Positions 1-5,297 of a stretch of DNA of 5,297 bases are shown here, in pieces; within the stretch, counting starts at the first letter, position 1; the number at the start of each line of letters is the position of its first letter. The DNA is taken from assembly GCA_964610045.1 (NCBI GenBank), contig CAZSUN010000188.1:1-5297 (forward strand), given 5' to 3'. This DNA comes from JACCYX01 sp964610045 (GTDB lineage: Bacteria; Chloroflexota; Chloroflexia; Thermomicrobiales; UBA6265). The position numbers were made by a program, and so were the translations under genes. A model generated the notes under the pieces. The model was given only the letters and a program-made list of their open reading frames with translations, was not told the DNA's origin and ran no database searches.

Positions 1-2
1 AG

Positions 3-698
3 GCCGGGATTCCGCTGGACCTGCGGATCACGGTGGTGGACGCCACGACCTGCGCCCCGATCGAGAACGCCGCGGTCGATGTCTGGCATTGCGACGCCAA
101 CGGGTTCTACTCGGGGTTCACGGAGGCCGATCCAGATCCCCAGGACCCCACGCCGTATCAGGACGATGGCTCCAACCCGGATACGTTCCTGCGCGGCGTG
201 CTGCTCTCGGACAGCGCCGGGTTGGTCGAGTTCCAGACCATCTACCCCGGCTGGTACATCAGCCGCGACGTACACATTCACATGAAAGTGCACGTCGGCG
301 GCGCGACCGAGGACGGCACCTACGATGGCGGCACAACCGCCCACACCGGGCAGCTTGCCTTCGACGATGAGTTCACCCTGCGCGTGGCCGAGGTCGAACC
401 GTACGCGAGCCGGGTGTCGACGTTCACGCGGCTGGAAGAGGATGGCGTCTTCAGCGGTATCGAGGACGACGACCCGGCCTACTTCCTGACGCTGACTCCC
501 GTCGACGAGAACGATCTTTCGCTGGGCATCATCGGTGAGATCGTGGTCGGCATCGACCCGGAGGCCGAGAACGACGGCGGCGGTGGCATGGGTGGCCCCG
601 GTCAGGGCGGACCTGGAATGGGCGAGCCCCCGTCCGGTGATCGGCCCGGCGGGCCGGGCGACGACGCGCCCGAGGACGAGAGCACGCCAGAGGGATAA
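3..698 (+). CDS. Intradiol ring-cleavage dioxygenase (protocatechuate/catechol dioxygenase-like), 5'-truncated by window edge
   Basis: This is the C-terminal part of an intradiol dioxygenase, a non-haem Fe(III) enzyme that opens catechol-type rings between the two hydroxyls. The frame is open from base 3 and reads into the window as AGIPLDLRITVVD, so the true start lies upstream; the GTG at 33 is internal. The family pattern is clear: TVVDA..C.P, DVWHCDA.G.YSGF, FLRGV, TIYPGWY, VHIHMKVHVGG, HTGQL.FDD. The four iron ligands expected from protocatechuate dioxygenases are all present: Tyr (codon 108-110), Tyr (255-257), His (273-275) and His (279-281). The last ~42 residues (from about base 570) are a Gly/Pro/acidic low-complexity tail outside the catalytic fold. 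Family members of this sort are often exported by a Tat or lipoprotein signal, but that end is missing here. The fold call is firm; the substrate is unknown. Confidence 0.92.
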   Translation, partial: AGIPLDLRITVVDATTCAPIENAAVDVWHCDANGFYSGFTEADPDPQDPTPYQDDGSNPDTFLRGVLLSDSAGLVEFQTIYPGWYISRDVHIHMKVHVGGATEDGTYDGGTTAHTGQLAFDDEFTLRVAEVEPYASRVSTFTRLEEDGVFSGIEDDDPAYFLTLTPVDENDLSLGIIGEIVVGIDPEAENDGGGGMGGPGQGGPGMGEPPSGDRPGGPGDDAPEDESTPEG

Positions 699-725
699 TT
701 CACCACCAATCGATTCGTAGGATTT

Positions 726-755
726 GAAGCCCGGTTCTGCCGAGGTCCGGGCTTC
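726..755 (+). terminator. Hairpin after the dioxygenase gene, possible transcription terminator
   Basis: GAAGCCCGG (726-734) and CCGGGCTTC (747-755) form a perfect 9-bp GC-rich stem with a 12-nt loop, 27 bases after the TAA stop. The following bases (GTTAT) are not a real T-tract, so it may be a weak intrinsic terminator, a Rho-assisted one or an mRNA 3'-end stabiliser. It separates the dioxygenase gene from the low-GC gene that follows. Confidence 0.6.
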
Positions 756-829
756 GTTATGAGTACACGGTGGGAGTTGGTTGAGTCGCAGAGTCAAGTG
801 ACGAGGAGGAAGACGAGTGACGAGACTGT

Positions 830-838
830 TGCTAGAAT
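830..838 (+). promoter_or_regulatory. Possible extended -10 promoter for the low-GC gene
   Basis: TGCTAGAAT reads as an extended -10 element (TGn followed by TAGAAT, 5 of 6 to TATAAT). No good -35 hexamer sits 16-18 bp upstream. Transcription would start near 845 and give a leader of about 75 nt before the TTG start at 921. This is a pattern match only. The rest of the gap (756-905) has no other recognisable element apart from a 9-bp direct repeat, AGTGACGAG, at 797-805 and 816-824. Confidence 0.3.
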
Positions 839-905
839 GACGTTGGGACTCAAATTGACTATCGGCGAGCATGAATGAGCCTGAAGTTCTTTCTGCCCGC
901 TATCC

Positions 906-912
906 AAGAGGA
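906..912 (+). promoter_or_regulatory. Ribosome binding site that fixes the TTG start at 921
   Basis: AAGAGGA lies 8 nt before TTG at 921. The frame is open upstream only to the TGA at 882-884 and contains no ATG or GTG between that stop and 921. The Shine-Dalgarno placement is therefore what supports the rare TTG start. Confidence 0.65.
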
Positions 913-920
913 TTGTTGAC

Positions 921-1967
921 TTGACTCATGTAGTTGACGAGTCTGACCGGATTGCCGTGCCGTCTTTGCAATACTTGACCTTGGACGATTTGAAGTCCCT
1001 AGAGGGCCACATGTTGAATGATCCCGGTTTGGGTTCCGGGCGAATTGTAAATGTCTATCCCTATCCGCAAGGATACATAAGCATAGTGGTCGACTTTGCC
1101 AATCGGAGGAAGATATATCGTAATGATGAGCTGGGGAATGGTGAGTGTTTGTTTGGCTGCGACCTTGCCGAATTGCCTCCAAACCTCCGTCAGGAAATCG
1201 TCGAACCTGGATACAACGAGTCACGCATTCGGTCTATAGAAGACCAACAGGCAGTTGCGCGAGAAAGATTTCGAAAGCACCAAGTCGTCCAGCACGAGGA
1301 ACTGAAAAGAAGAAGCGTCGAGAAATGGGTCGGCAGTCTGAATTTGATATCTAGCGCAGAGGAACTCCAGGAGAATCCGCTGGTTCGTCGGTCAATCACG
1401 AAACTTCACAATGGAAAACGTTTGGAGAATGAAGAAGTAAGAGACTTAGAGGCGAGAAGTGAATTTCAGATATTGGCGGAGATGTATGAGATACAATTCT
1501 ATGAGTTTCGTGATCCGTGGGACGCAATAAGGGCATGTATGTGGTGGCGCGATGCAGGATATCCAGAGCGCACGATTAAGCTCGCAGACTCGATTTTGGA
1601 AGGACACTGGCCTGGCTACCACAGCCTTGGTCAGTTGATGGCGGCTGCGTATACGACAAAAGGAGGAGCTTATCGAGACTTGAAGCAGTATGTGTTGGCC
1701 AGGGAACTTGGCGAGCGAGCCCTTGCGACTGAGGATGAGGAATCGTGGCATGCCCATAATTTGCTTGGCGCAATCTATTTTGATCAAGGGAATTATCGAT
1801 TGGGTCTAGAGCACTTCGATAGAGCGGGTTTTCTTGAGAAGAAGACCTCCAGTCAGTACATTGAGCCGGTATTGCGAACATATGATTCCGAAGCAGCCAG
1901 TCGAGCTGCACGTTGGCTTCTTAGTGTGGACAGCAGGAGATACTCGTGGGCGAAGAAGTATGCCTAG
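921..1967 (+). CDS. Hypothetical protein with possible N-terminal SH3-like barrel and C-terminal TPR-like repeats; low-GC, probably acquired
   Basis: I do not recognise this 348-residue protein as a named family. Its start is TTG, supported by AAGAGGA 8 nt upstream. Residues 37-84 (GLGSGRIVNVYPYPQGYISI, then VVDF) are beta-rich and loosely resemble small SH3-like barrels that follow a 'GxGRI...VDF' pattern. Residues about 100-137 are highly charged and helical. From about 200 the protein is helical; residues 278-303 (HAHNLLGAIYFDQGNYRLGL onward) match the TPR consensus well, and 244-270 and 202-226 look like weaker helix pairs. There is no signal peptide or membrane segment. TPRs suggest a protein-binding scaffold role; no catalytic motif is visible. 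Sampled lines are 40-48% GC against about 70-75% in neighbouring genes, and A/T-ending codons are common, which argues for recent transfer. It stands alone, convergent with the marR-type gene, and no transposase or integrase is visible. Confidence 0.8.
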   Translation: MTHVVDESDRIAVPSLQYLTLDDLKSLEGHMLNDPGLGSGRIVNVYPYPQGYISIVVDFANRRKIYRNDELGNGECLFGCDLAELPPNLRQEIVEPGYNESRIRSIEDQQAVARERFRKHQVVQHEELKRRSVEKWVGSLNLISSAEELQENPLVRRSITKLHNGKRLENEEVRDLEARSEFQILAEMYEIQFYEFRDPWDAIRACMWWRDAGYPERTIKLADSILEGHWPGYHSLGQLMAAAYTTKGGAYRDLKQYVLARELGERALATEDEESWHAHNLLGAIYFDQGNYRLGLEHFDRAGFLEKKTSSQYIEPVLRTYDSEAASRAARWLLSVDSRRYSWAKKYA

Positions 1968-2019
1968 TCCAAATTGACATAGTTCTAGCCGGGCTGATGC
2001 TTAGTAGATAAGAGTAAAC

Positions 2020-2484
2020 TCACGTGTGGTGTGGCTCGTCGAGGCCGGAGAGGATCGCCTCGCTGATGTCGCCGAGGGCCTGAAGTTGCTCCTCGGTGAG
2101 CACGTCGCTGACGTGGCGCTGGACCGCCTGATCGTGAACGCGGCGGGCATCGCGGGCGAGTTCGCGACCGGAATCCGTGACGCGGATCACCTGGCTCCGA
2201 TTGTCCTCGGTGCACATGTGGCGGCTGACCAGCCCTCGCTCCTCCATCCGGCGCAGCTGGTGGGATAGGCGGCTCTTCTCCCATTCCAGCCCGCAGCGAA
2301 GGGCGATCGCGCGAGCCGATTCGCCAGGGGAGTCAATCAGCGCGCAGAGGATTTCGAAGTCGGCCTCGGAGAGGCCCGTCTCGCGGGCGAGTTCCTGGTT
2401 GAGCCGCGCGGCAAGCTGGACGCGCATGCGCTGGTAGCTTGACCAACTGGATGAGAGTGGATCGGTACGTTCCTGAATAGCCAT
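2020..2484 (-). CDS. MarR-family winged-helix transcriptional regulator
   Basis: This 154-residue protein has the usual MarR length and layout: an N-terminal dimerisation helix, a winged helix-turn-helix at about residues 40-105, and C-terminal dimerisation helices (about 106-150). The recognition-helix region is EWEKSRLSHQLRRMEERGLV (67-86), followed by a wing with DNRSQVIRVT (94-103), where Asp94 and Arg96 match the conserved wing pair of the family. MarR proteins bind palindromic operators as dimers and usually release on binding phenolic or other small ligands, or on cysteine oxidation. Cys47, Cys64 and Cys91 are present, but none sits at the N-terminal position used by OhrR-type sensors, so redox sensing is not implied. 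It is transcribed divergently from the LLM/FAD fusion gene, across a double palindrome that is its likely operator. The ATG at 2484 is preceded by GGAG only 2 nt away, which is tight spacing and may mean a nearly leaderless message. Confidence 0.93.
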   Translation of the reverse strand: MAIQERTDPLSSSWSSYQRMRVQLAARLNQELARETGLSEADFEILCALIDSPGESARAIALRCGLEWEKSRLSHQLRRMEERGLVSRHMCTEDNRSQVIRVTDSGRELARDARRVHDQAVQRHVSDVLTEEQLQALGDISEAILSGLDEPHHT

Positions 2485-2490
2485 GACTCC

Positions 2491-2496
2491 AATATA
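2491..2496 (-). promoter_or_regulatory. Possible -10 element of the MarR gene
   Basis: On the minus strand, 2496 to 2491 reads TATATT (5 of 6 to TATAAT). Transcription would begin at or next to the ATG at 2484, giving a leaderless message and explaining the poorly spaced GGAG. No good -35 is found 16-19 bp upstream, so this is tentative. Confidence 0.3.
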
Positions 2497-2510
2497 GTTG
2501 ATCTGTCAAC
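2497..2510. promoter_or_regulatory. Operator half-unit O1 (GTTGA-N4-TCAAC), overlapping the -35 of the fusion gene
   Basis: GTTGATCTGTCAAC is a 5+5 palindrome with a 4-bp centre, the size and style of a MarR dimer site. It overlaps the predicted -35 (TTGATC, 2498-2503) of the rightward promoter, so binding would block RNA polymerase. It lies 13 bp upstream of the MarR start codon on the other strand, well placed for autoregulation. Binding by the adjacent MarR is inferred. Confidence 0.78.
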
Positions 2511-2525
2511 CAATGCGTGTATAAT
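2498..2525 (+). promoter_or_regulatory. Sigma70-type promoter of the LLM/FAD fusion operon
   Basis: A perfect TATAAT (2520-2525) lies 16 bp after TTGATC (2498-2503; 4 of 6 to TTGACA). The predicted start at about 2532 gives a leader of about 25 nt, which contains the AAGGAG site. The -10 box lies exactly between the two operators, consistent with tight repression by the divergent regulator. Confidence 0.7.
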
Positions 2526-2541
2526 GGTTGACAGATCAACC
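2526..2541. promoter_or_regulatory. Operator half-unit O2 (GGTTGA-N4-TCAACC), overlapping the predicted transcription start
   Basis: GGTTGACAGATCAACC is a 6+6 palindrome with a 4-bp centre and is the reverse complement of the O1 element over the core. Its centre is 30 bp from that of O1, close to three helical turns, so two MarR dimers could sit on the same face of the DNA. It covers the expected +1 (around 2532) of the rightward promoter. Confidence 0.78.
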
Positions 2542-2542
2542 T

Positions 2543-2548
2543 AAGGAG
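2543..2548 (+). promoter_or_regulatory. Ribosome binding site supporting the GTG start at 2557
   Basis: AAGGAG, a strong Shine-Dalgarno core, ends 8 nt before GTG at 2557. This decides the start of the fusion protein; the translated N-terminus (LEFGTF) is also where LLM-family proteins normally begin. Confidence 0.85.
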
Positions 2549-2556
2549 CAGGCATC

Positions 2557-4830
2557 GTGCAGTACCAACACGCGCTCGAATTCGGAACCTTCATCACGCC
2601 AAACAACGCATCGCCGGAACACACCATGGCGCTGGCGAAGCTGAGCGAAGACCTCGGCTACGACCTGGTCACCTTCCAGGATCACCCGTACCAGCCCGCC
2701 TTCCTCGATGCCTGGACGCTCATGTCCTGGGTCGCGGGCCGGACCGAGCGCATCCGCATCGCGGCCAACGTACTGAACGTGCCGCTGCGCGATCCGGCCG
2801 TGCTGGCCCGCTCGGCCGCCAGTCTCGACCTGCTCTCATCGGGGCGGCTGGAGATGGCGCTCGGGGCGGGGGCGTTCTGGCCCGCCATCGAGGCGATGGG
2901 CGGGAAGCGCCACTCGCCTGGCGAGGCTGTCGACGCGCTCGAAGAGGCGATCGATGTCGTCCGCGGCATCTGGGATACGAACCAGACCCGCCCGATGTCG
3001 TTCAGCGGCACGCATTATCAGTTGCGGGGCGCCCAGCGCGGTCCGACACCGGTCCATGACATTCCGATCTGGCTCGGGGCCCTAAAGCCACGGATGCTGC
3101 GGCTGATAGGCCGTAAGGCCGATGGCTGGCTGCCCTCGATGAGCTATCTCAAGCCGGGCGACCTCGAAGCCGGGAACAGGATCATCGACGAGGCCGCTCG
3201 CGAAGCGGGACGCGATCCGCGCGAGATCAGGCGGCTCCTCAACATCGGTGGCACGTTCGCGACGGACGGCGGGTTCCTGGCTGGCGCCCCCGGCGAGCAA
3301 TGGGTGAGCGACCTGCTGCCGCTGGTGACCGGGCAGGGCATCGGTACGCTGATCCTGGCCGGCGACGAACCGGAACTCCTCGAGCAATTTGCCACAAACG
3401 TCATGCCCGCGCTGCGGGAGGCCGCCAGCGAGGCGCTTCCGGCCGGTGGAACTCCTGTCCGGGTGCGGCGCGCCTCGGTCAAGGCGAAGCGCCGCGAGGG
3501 CATCGCCTACGACGACGTGCCCGCGTCGCTGCTGGACACCGTGGTCGAGCCAGGCGATGTCGGGTACTCGAAGGTGCGGTCCACCTACATGCGGGGCGGT
3601 CGGCCCGGCATCGTGTTCCGGGTCGAGAACACCGCTCAGGTGGTGGATGCGCTGGCGTTCGCCCGGCGGCATCCCGATCTGCCGTTGTCGGTGCGAAGTG
3701 GCGGCCACGGCATCAGTGGCCGTTCCACCAACAACGGCGGCATCGTGATCAGCCTGGCCAGGATGAACGCGATCGAGGTGCTGGACAAGGCCACCAGGCG
3801 GGTGCGCATCGAGCCGGGCGCGAAGTGGATGGAGGTCGCCGCCGCGTTGCAGCCACACGGCTGGGCGCTGAGTTCCGGCGACTATGGCGGGGTCGGCGTT
3901 GGCGGGCTCGCCACGGCTGGCGGCGTCGGGTTCATGGTTCGAAAGCATGGGCTGACCATCGACCACCTGAAGGCGGTCGAGATTGTGCTGGCCGATGGCT
4001 CGGTGGTGCGCGCCAGCGAGGACGAGCGTCCGGACCTGTTCTGGGCCGTGCGCGGCGCCGGGGCCAATTTCGGCATCGTGACCTCGTTCGAGTTCGAGGT
4101 CTACGACGTGGGCAATGTCGGTTGGGCGCAACTGGTGTTCGACGCCAGCGACGCCCGCGAACTGCTCCTGCGGTGGGGCGCGGCGGTTGAATCGGCCCCC
4201 CGCGACCTGACGAGCTTCATCATCCTTGGCCCGCCACGACGAGGACAACCAGCCATCGCCCAGGCGATGACGATGGTTGCCTCGGACGACGCCGAAACCA
4301 TCATCAGCCAGCTGCAGCCCCTGGCGGGCATCGGCCCGCTCTACGACCAGCAGGTGATGATCGCGCCCTACGCGGCGATCATGGCCAACGCGTCGGCCCA
4401 GGACCACAACGGGCAGGGCGAACCGTCGACCCGGTCTGGCCTCCTGAACCACATCACGCCGGAATTCGCGGCCGAGGCCGAACGCCTGATCCTGAGCGGC
4501 ACGACCTACTTCTTCCAGATTCGCTCGGTCGGCGGCGCGGTGTCGGATGTTGATCCAGAGGCCACGGCCTACGCCAACCGAAAGGCCAACTTCTCGGTGG
4601 TGGCGTTCGGCGCGAACAGCGACCGGTTGAACCAGGCCTGGGAATCGCTCTCGCACCATTTCGACGGTCTCTACCTGAGCTTCGAGACCGATCAGGCGCC
4701 GGAGCGGCTCGCCGAAGCGTTCCCGGGGCGCACGCTGGAACGGTTGCGCGAGGTGAAGGCTGCGTACGACCCGGACAATGTGTTCCGCGACAACTTCAAC
4801 ATCGCGCCGCTCGTACCGGCGGGCTCCTGA
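2557..4830 (+). CDS. Bifunctional fusion: LLM-class flavin/F420-dependent oxidoreductase + FAD-linked (PCMH/BBE) oxidase
   Basis: This 757-residue protein joins two complete enzymes. Residues 1-290 are a luciferase-like TIM-barrel oxidoreductase: LVTFQDHPY, NVLNVPLRDPAVLARSAASL, GAGAFW, then PIWLGALKPRMLRLIGRKADGW and a normal LLM end at MPALREA. Such enzymes use FMN or F420; which applies here is not readable. Residues about 325-516 are a PCMH-type FAD-binding domain with RSGGHG (380-385), where His384 matches the site of 8-alpha-histidyl FAD attachment in berberine-bridge-like oxidases, and VGVGGLATAGGVGF. Residues 517-700 form the substrate domain, and YDPDNVFRDNFNI (737-749) is the BBE C-terminal signature. 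The second cysteine used for bicovalent FAD is absent (Tyr at that place). The linker (290-325) is basic and Ala-rich. No frameshift or internal Shine-Dalgarno is seen at the domain boundary. It uses GTG with AAGGAG upstream. It is first in an operon and divergent from marR. The cytoplasmic location is inferred from the lack of a signal peptide. Confidence 0.93.
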   Translation: MQYQHALEFGTFITPNNASPEHTMALAKLSEDLGYDLVTFQDHPYQPAFLDAWTLMSWVAGRTERIRIAANVLNVPLRDPAVLARSAASLDLLSSGRLEMALGAGAFWPAIEAMGGKRHSPGEAVDALEEAIDVVRGIWDTNQTRPMSFSGTHYQLRGAQRGPTPVHDIPIWLGALKPRMLRLIGRKADGWLPSMSYLKPGDLEAGNRIIDEAAREAGRDPREIRRLLNIGGTFATDGGFLAGAPGEQWVSDLLPLVTGQGIGTLILAGDEPELLEQFATNVMPALREAASEALPAGGTPVRVRRASVKAKRREGIAYDDVPASLLDTVVEPGDVGYSKVRSTYMRGGRPGIVFRVENTAQVVDALAFARRHPDLPLSVRSGGHGISGRSTNNGGIVISLARMNAIEVLDKATRRVRIEPGAKWMEVAAALQPHGWALSSGDYGGVGVGGLATAGGVGFMVRKHGLTIDHLKAVEIVLADGSVVRASEDERPDLFWAVRGAGANFGIVTSFEFEVYDVGNVGWAQLVFDASDARELLLRWGAAVESAPRDLTSFIILGPPRRGQPAIAQAMTMVASDDAETIISQLQPLAGIGPLYDQQVMIAPYAAIMANASAQDHNGQGEPSTRSGLLNHITPEFAAEAERLILSGTTYFFQIRSVGGAVSDVDPEATAYANRKANFSVVAFGANSDRLNQAWESLSHHFDGLYLSFETDQAPERLAEAFPGRTLERLREVKAAYDPDNVFRDNFNIAPLVPAGS

Positions 4831-4891
4831 GCAACGGAGTGGCGCGCGGATTCATGGAAAAGACCACGGCATCAACGAACAGGCAATTGAC

Positions 4892-5297
4892 ATGACAGAC
4901 TACGGACACGACCTGCTCTTCGGAACCTTCACCACGCCCACCGTCCAGCCGCCGATGCACGCGGTTGAGATGGCGATCGTCGCCGACCAGGCTGGGCTCG
5001 ACCTGGTGACCTTCCAGGACCATCCCTACAACGCGGGTTTCCACGACACCTGGACGCTGATGTCCTACGTGGCGTCCCGCACGAAGAACATCCACGTCAG
5101 CGGCAACGTGCTCAATCTGCCGTTGCGCCAACCGGCCGTGCTCGCCCGGGCCGCCGCCAGCCTTGACCTGCTCAGCGGCGGCCGGGTGGAGATGGGGATC
5201 GGCGCTGGTGGCTTCTGGGACGCGATCGCCGGGATGGGCGGACGGCGGCTCACGCCGGGCCAGTCGGTCGAGGCGCTCGAAGAAGCGATCACGATCA
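4892..5297 (+). CDS. LLM-class flavin/F420-dependent oxidoreductase, 3' end cut by window edge
   Basis: The first 135 residues of a second luciferase-like oxidoreductase; the frame stays open to the window end. It starts with MTDYGHDLLFGTFTTP and keeps the same family blocks as the fusion's first half: LVTFQDHPY, WTLMS, NVLNLPLR, PAVLARAAASLDLLSGGR, GAGGFW, MGG and ALEEAI. A gap-free hand alignment to the fusion over 128 positions gives about 78 identities (roughly 61%), so the two are tandem paralogues. The ATG at 4892 lies 61 bp after the fusion's stop on the same strand with no terminator hairpin between, so they are probably co-transcribed. The ribosome site is weak (AGG at 4881-4883, 8 nt away). 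Whether this copy also carries a fused FAD domain cannot be seen. Confidence 0.9.
   Translation, partial: MTDYGHDLLFGTFTTPTVQPPMHAVEMAIVADQAGLDLVTFQDHPYNAGFHDTWTLMSYVASRTKNIHVSGNVLNLPLRQPAVLARAAASLDLLSGGRVEMGIGAGGFWDAIAGMGGRRLTPGQSVEALEEAITI

Larger units (their letters stand above)
2497..2540. repeat. 16-bp perfect inverted repeat enclosing the promoter
   Basis: The left arm is 2497-2512 (GTTGATCTGTCAACCA) and the right arm 2525-2540 (its exact reverse complement), with a 12-nt spacer. Because each arm is itself palindromic, the array reads as nested symmetry: two operators in mirror orientation. As RNA only the right part would be transcribed rightward, so it is more likely a DNA-binding site than a terminator. 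Confidence 0.85.

Noticed and set aside
797..824. 9-bp direct repeat AGTGACGAG as a mobile-element target duplication or array
   Set aside because: The two copies are 19 bp apart with nothing between them that could be an element, and there are no further copies.
859..1911. Several minus-strand frames under the low-GC gene
   Set aside because: The plus-strand frame is longer, has a proper ribosome site and a TPR-like repeat; the minus frames are short, Ser/Arg/Leu-rich and lack motifs.
1985..1993. AGCCGGGCT palindrome between the convergent genes as a bidirectional terminator
   Set aside because: The stem is only 3-4 bp with an impossible or minimal loop and no adjacent T-tract, so it cannot act as a terminator hairpin. 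I see no clear terminator in 1968-2019.
2026..2437. Plus-strand frames across the MarR gene
   Set aside because: The minus-strand reading is an unmistakable MarR protein; the plus-strand frames show no motif and no start signals.
3300..4190. 296-codon frame on the plus strand overlapping the fusion gene
   Set aside because: It is an Arg/Gly-rich out-of-frame reading of the FAD oxidase with no recognisable domain or ribosome site.
3082..4659. 525-codon open frame on the minus strand inside the fusion gene
   Set aside because: It is antisense to a well-recognised enzyme, its translation is rich in Arg/His/Gly/Pro with no family motifs, and long antisense frames are expected in very GC-rich coding DNA.
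4854..4895. 13-codon frame (MEKTTASTNRQLT) whose TGA overlaps the ATG of the second LLM gene, as in translational coupling
   Set aside because: The nearest GGAG (4836-4839) is 14 nt upstream, too far for good initiation, and a chance frame of this length is common. Conservation in relatives would be needed.
1..5297. CRISPR array, tRNA or rRNA, insertion sequence
   Set aside because: No regularly spaced repeats, no tRNA-like cloverleaf signatures, no rRNA conserved blocks and no transposase-like protein were seen on either strand.

Overview
The window is GC-rich (roughly 65-70% in its core genes) and looks like a bacterial chromosome segment. Candidate sources are Chloroflexota (Thermomicrobia-like) or a soil actinobacterium. 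This rests on the GC content, a secreted-type intradiol dioxygenase with a Gly/Pro-rich tail, and tandem luciferase-like (LLM) oxidoreductases of a type common in F420-using lineages. The taxonomic guess is an inference; the sequence holds no marker gene.

Layout: (1) Positions 3-698 carry the 3' part of an intradiol ring-cleavage dioxygenase with all four expected iron ligands visible, followed by a 9-bp hairpin that may be a terminator. (2) Positions 921-1967 hold an orphan hypothetical protein with a TTG start, a good ribosome binding site and TPR-like repeats. Its base composition (40-48% GC in sampled lines) is strikingly lower than that of its neighbours, which suggests horizontal acquisition. 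(3) Positions 2020-2484 on the minus strand encode a MarR-family repressor, convergent with the orphan gene and divergent from the oxidoreductase operon. (4) The 72-bp divergent intergenic region (2485-2556) contains two copies of a GTTGA-N4-TCAAC palindrome, arranged as a larger 16-bp perfect inverted repeat. One copy covers the -35 region and the other the predicted transcription start; a perfect TATAAT lies between them. (5) Positions 2557-4830 encode a 757-residue fusion of a complete LLM flavin/F420 oxidoreductase and a complete FAD-linked (PCMH/berberine-bridge type) oxidase. (6) From 4892 to the window end runs the start of a second LLM oxidoreductase, about 61% identical (hand count) to the LLM half of the fusion.

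Working model: the MarR protein represses the divergent operon, and probably itself, through the double operator. It would release on binding a small, perhaps aromatic or otherwise toxic, compound, which the two LLM enzymes and the fused FAD oxidase would oxidise or reduce. The substrate cannot be read from the sequence. The dioxygenase upstream fits a general theme of aromatic-compound metabolism, but it is separated from the operon by the hairpin and the low-GC gene, so a shared pathway is only a possibility.
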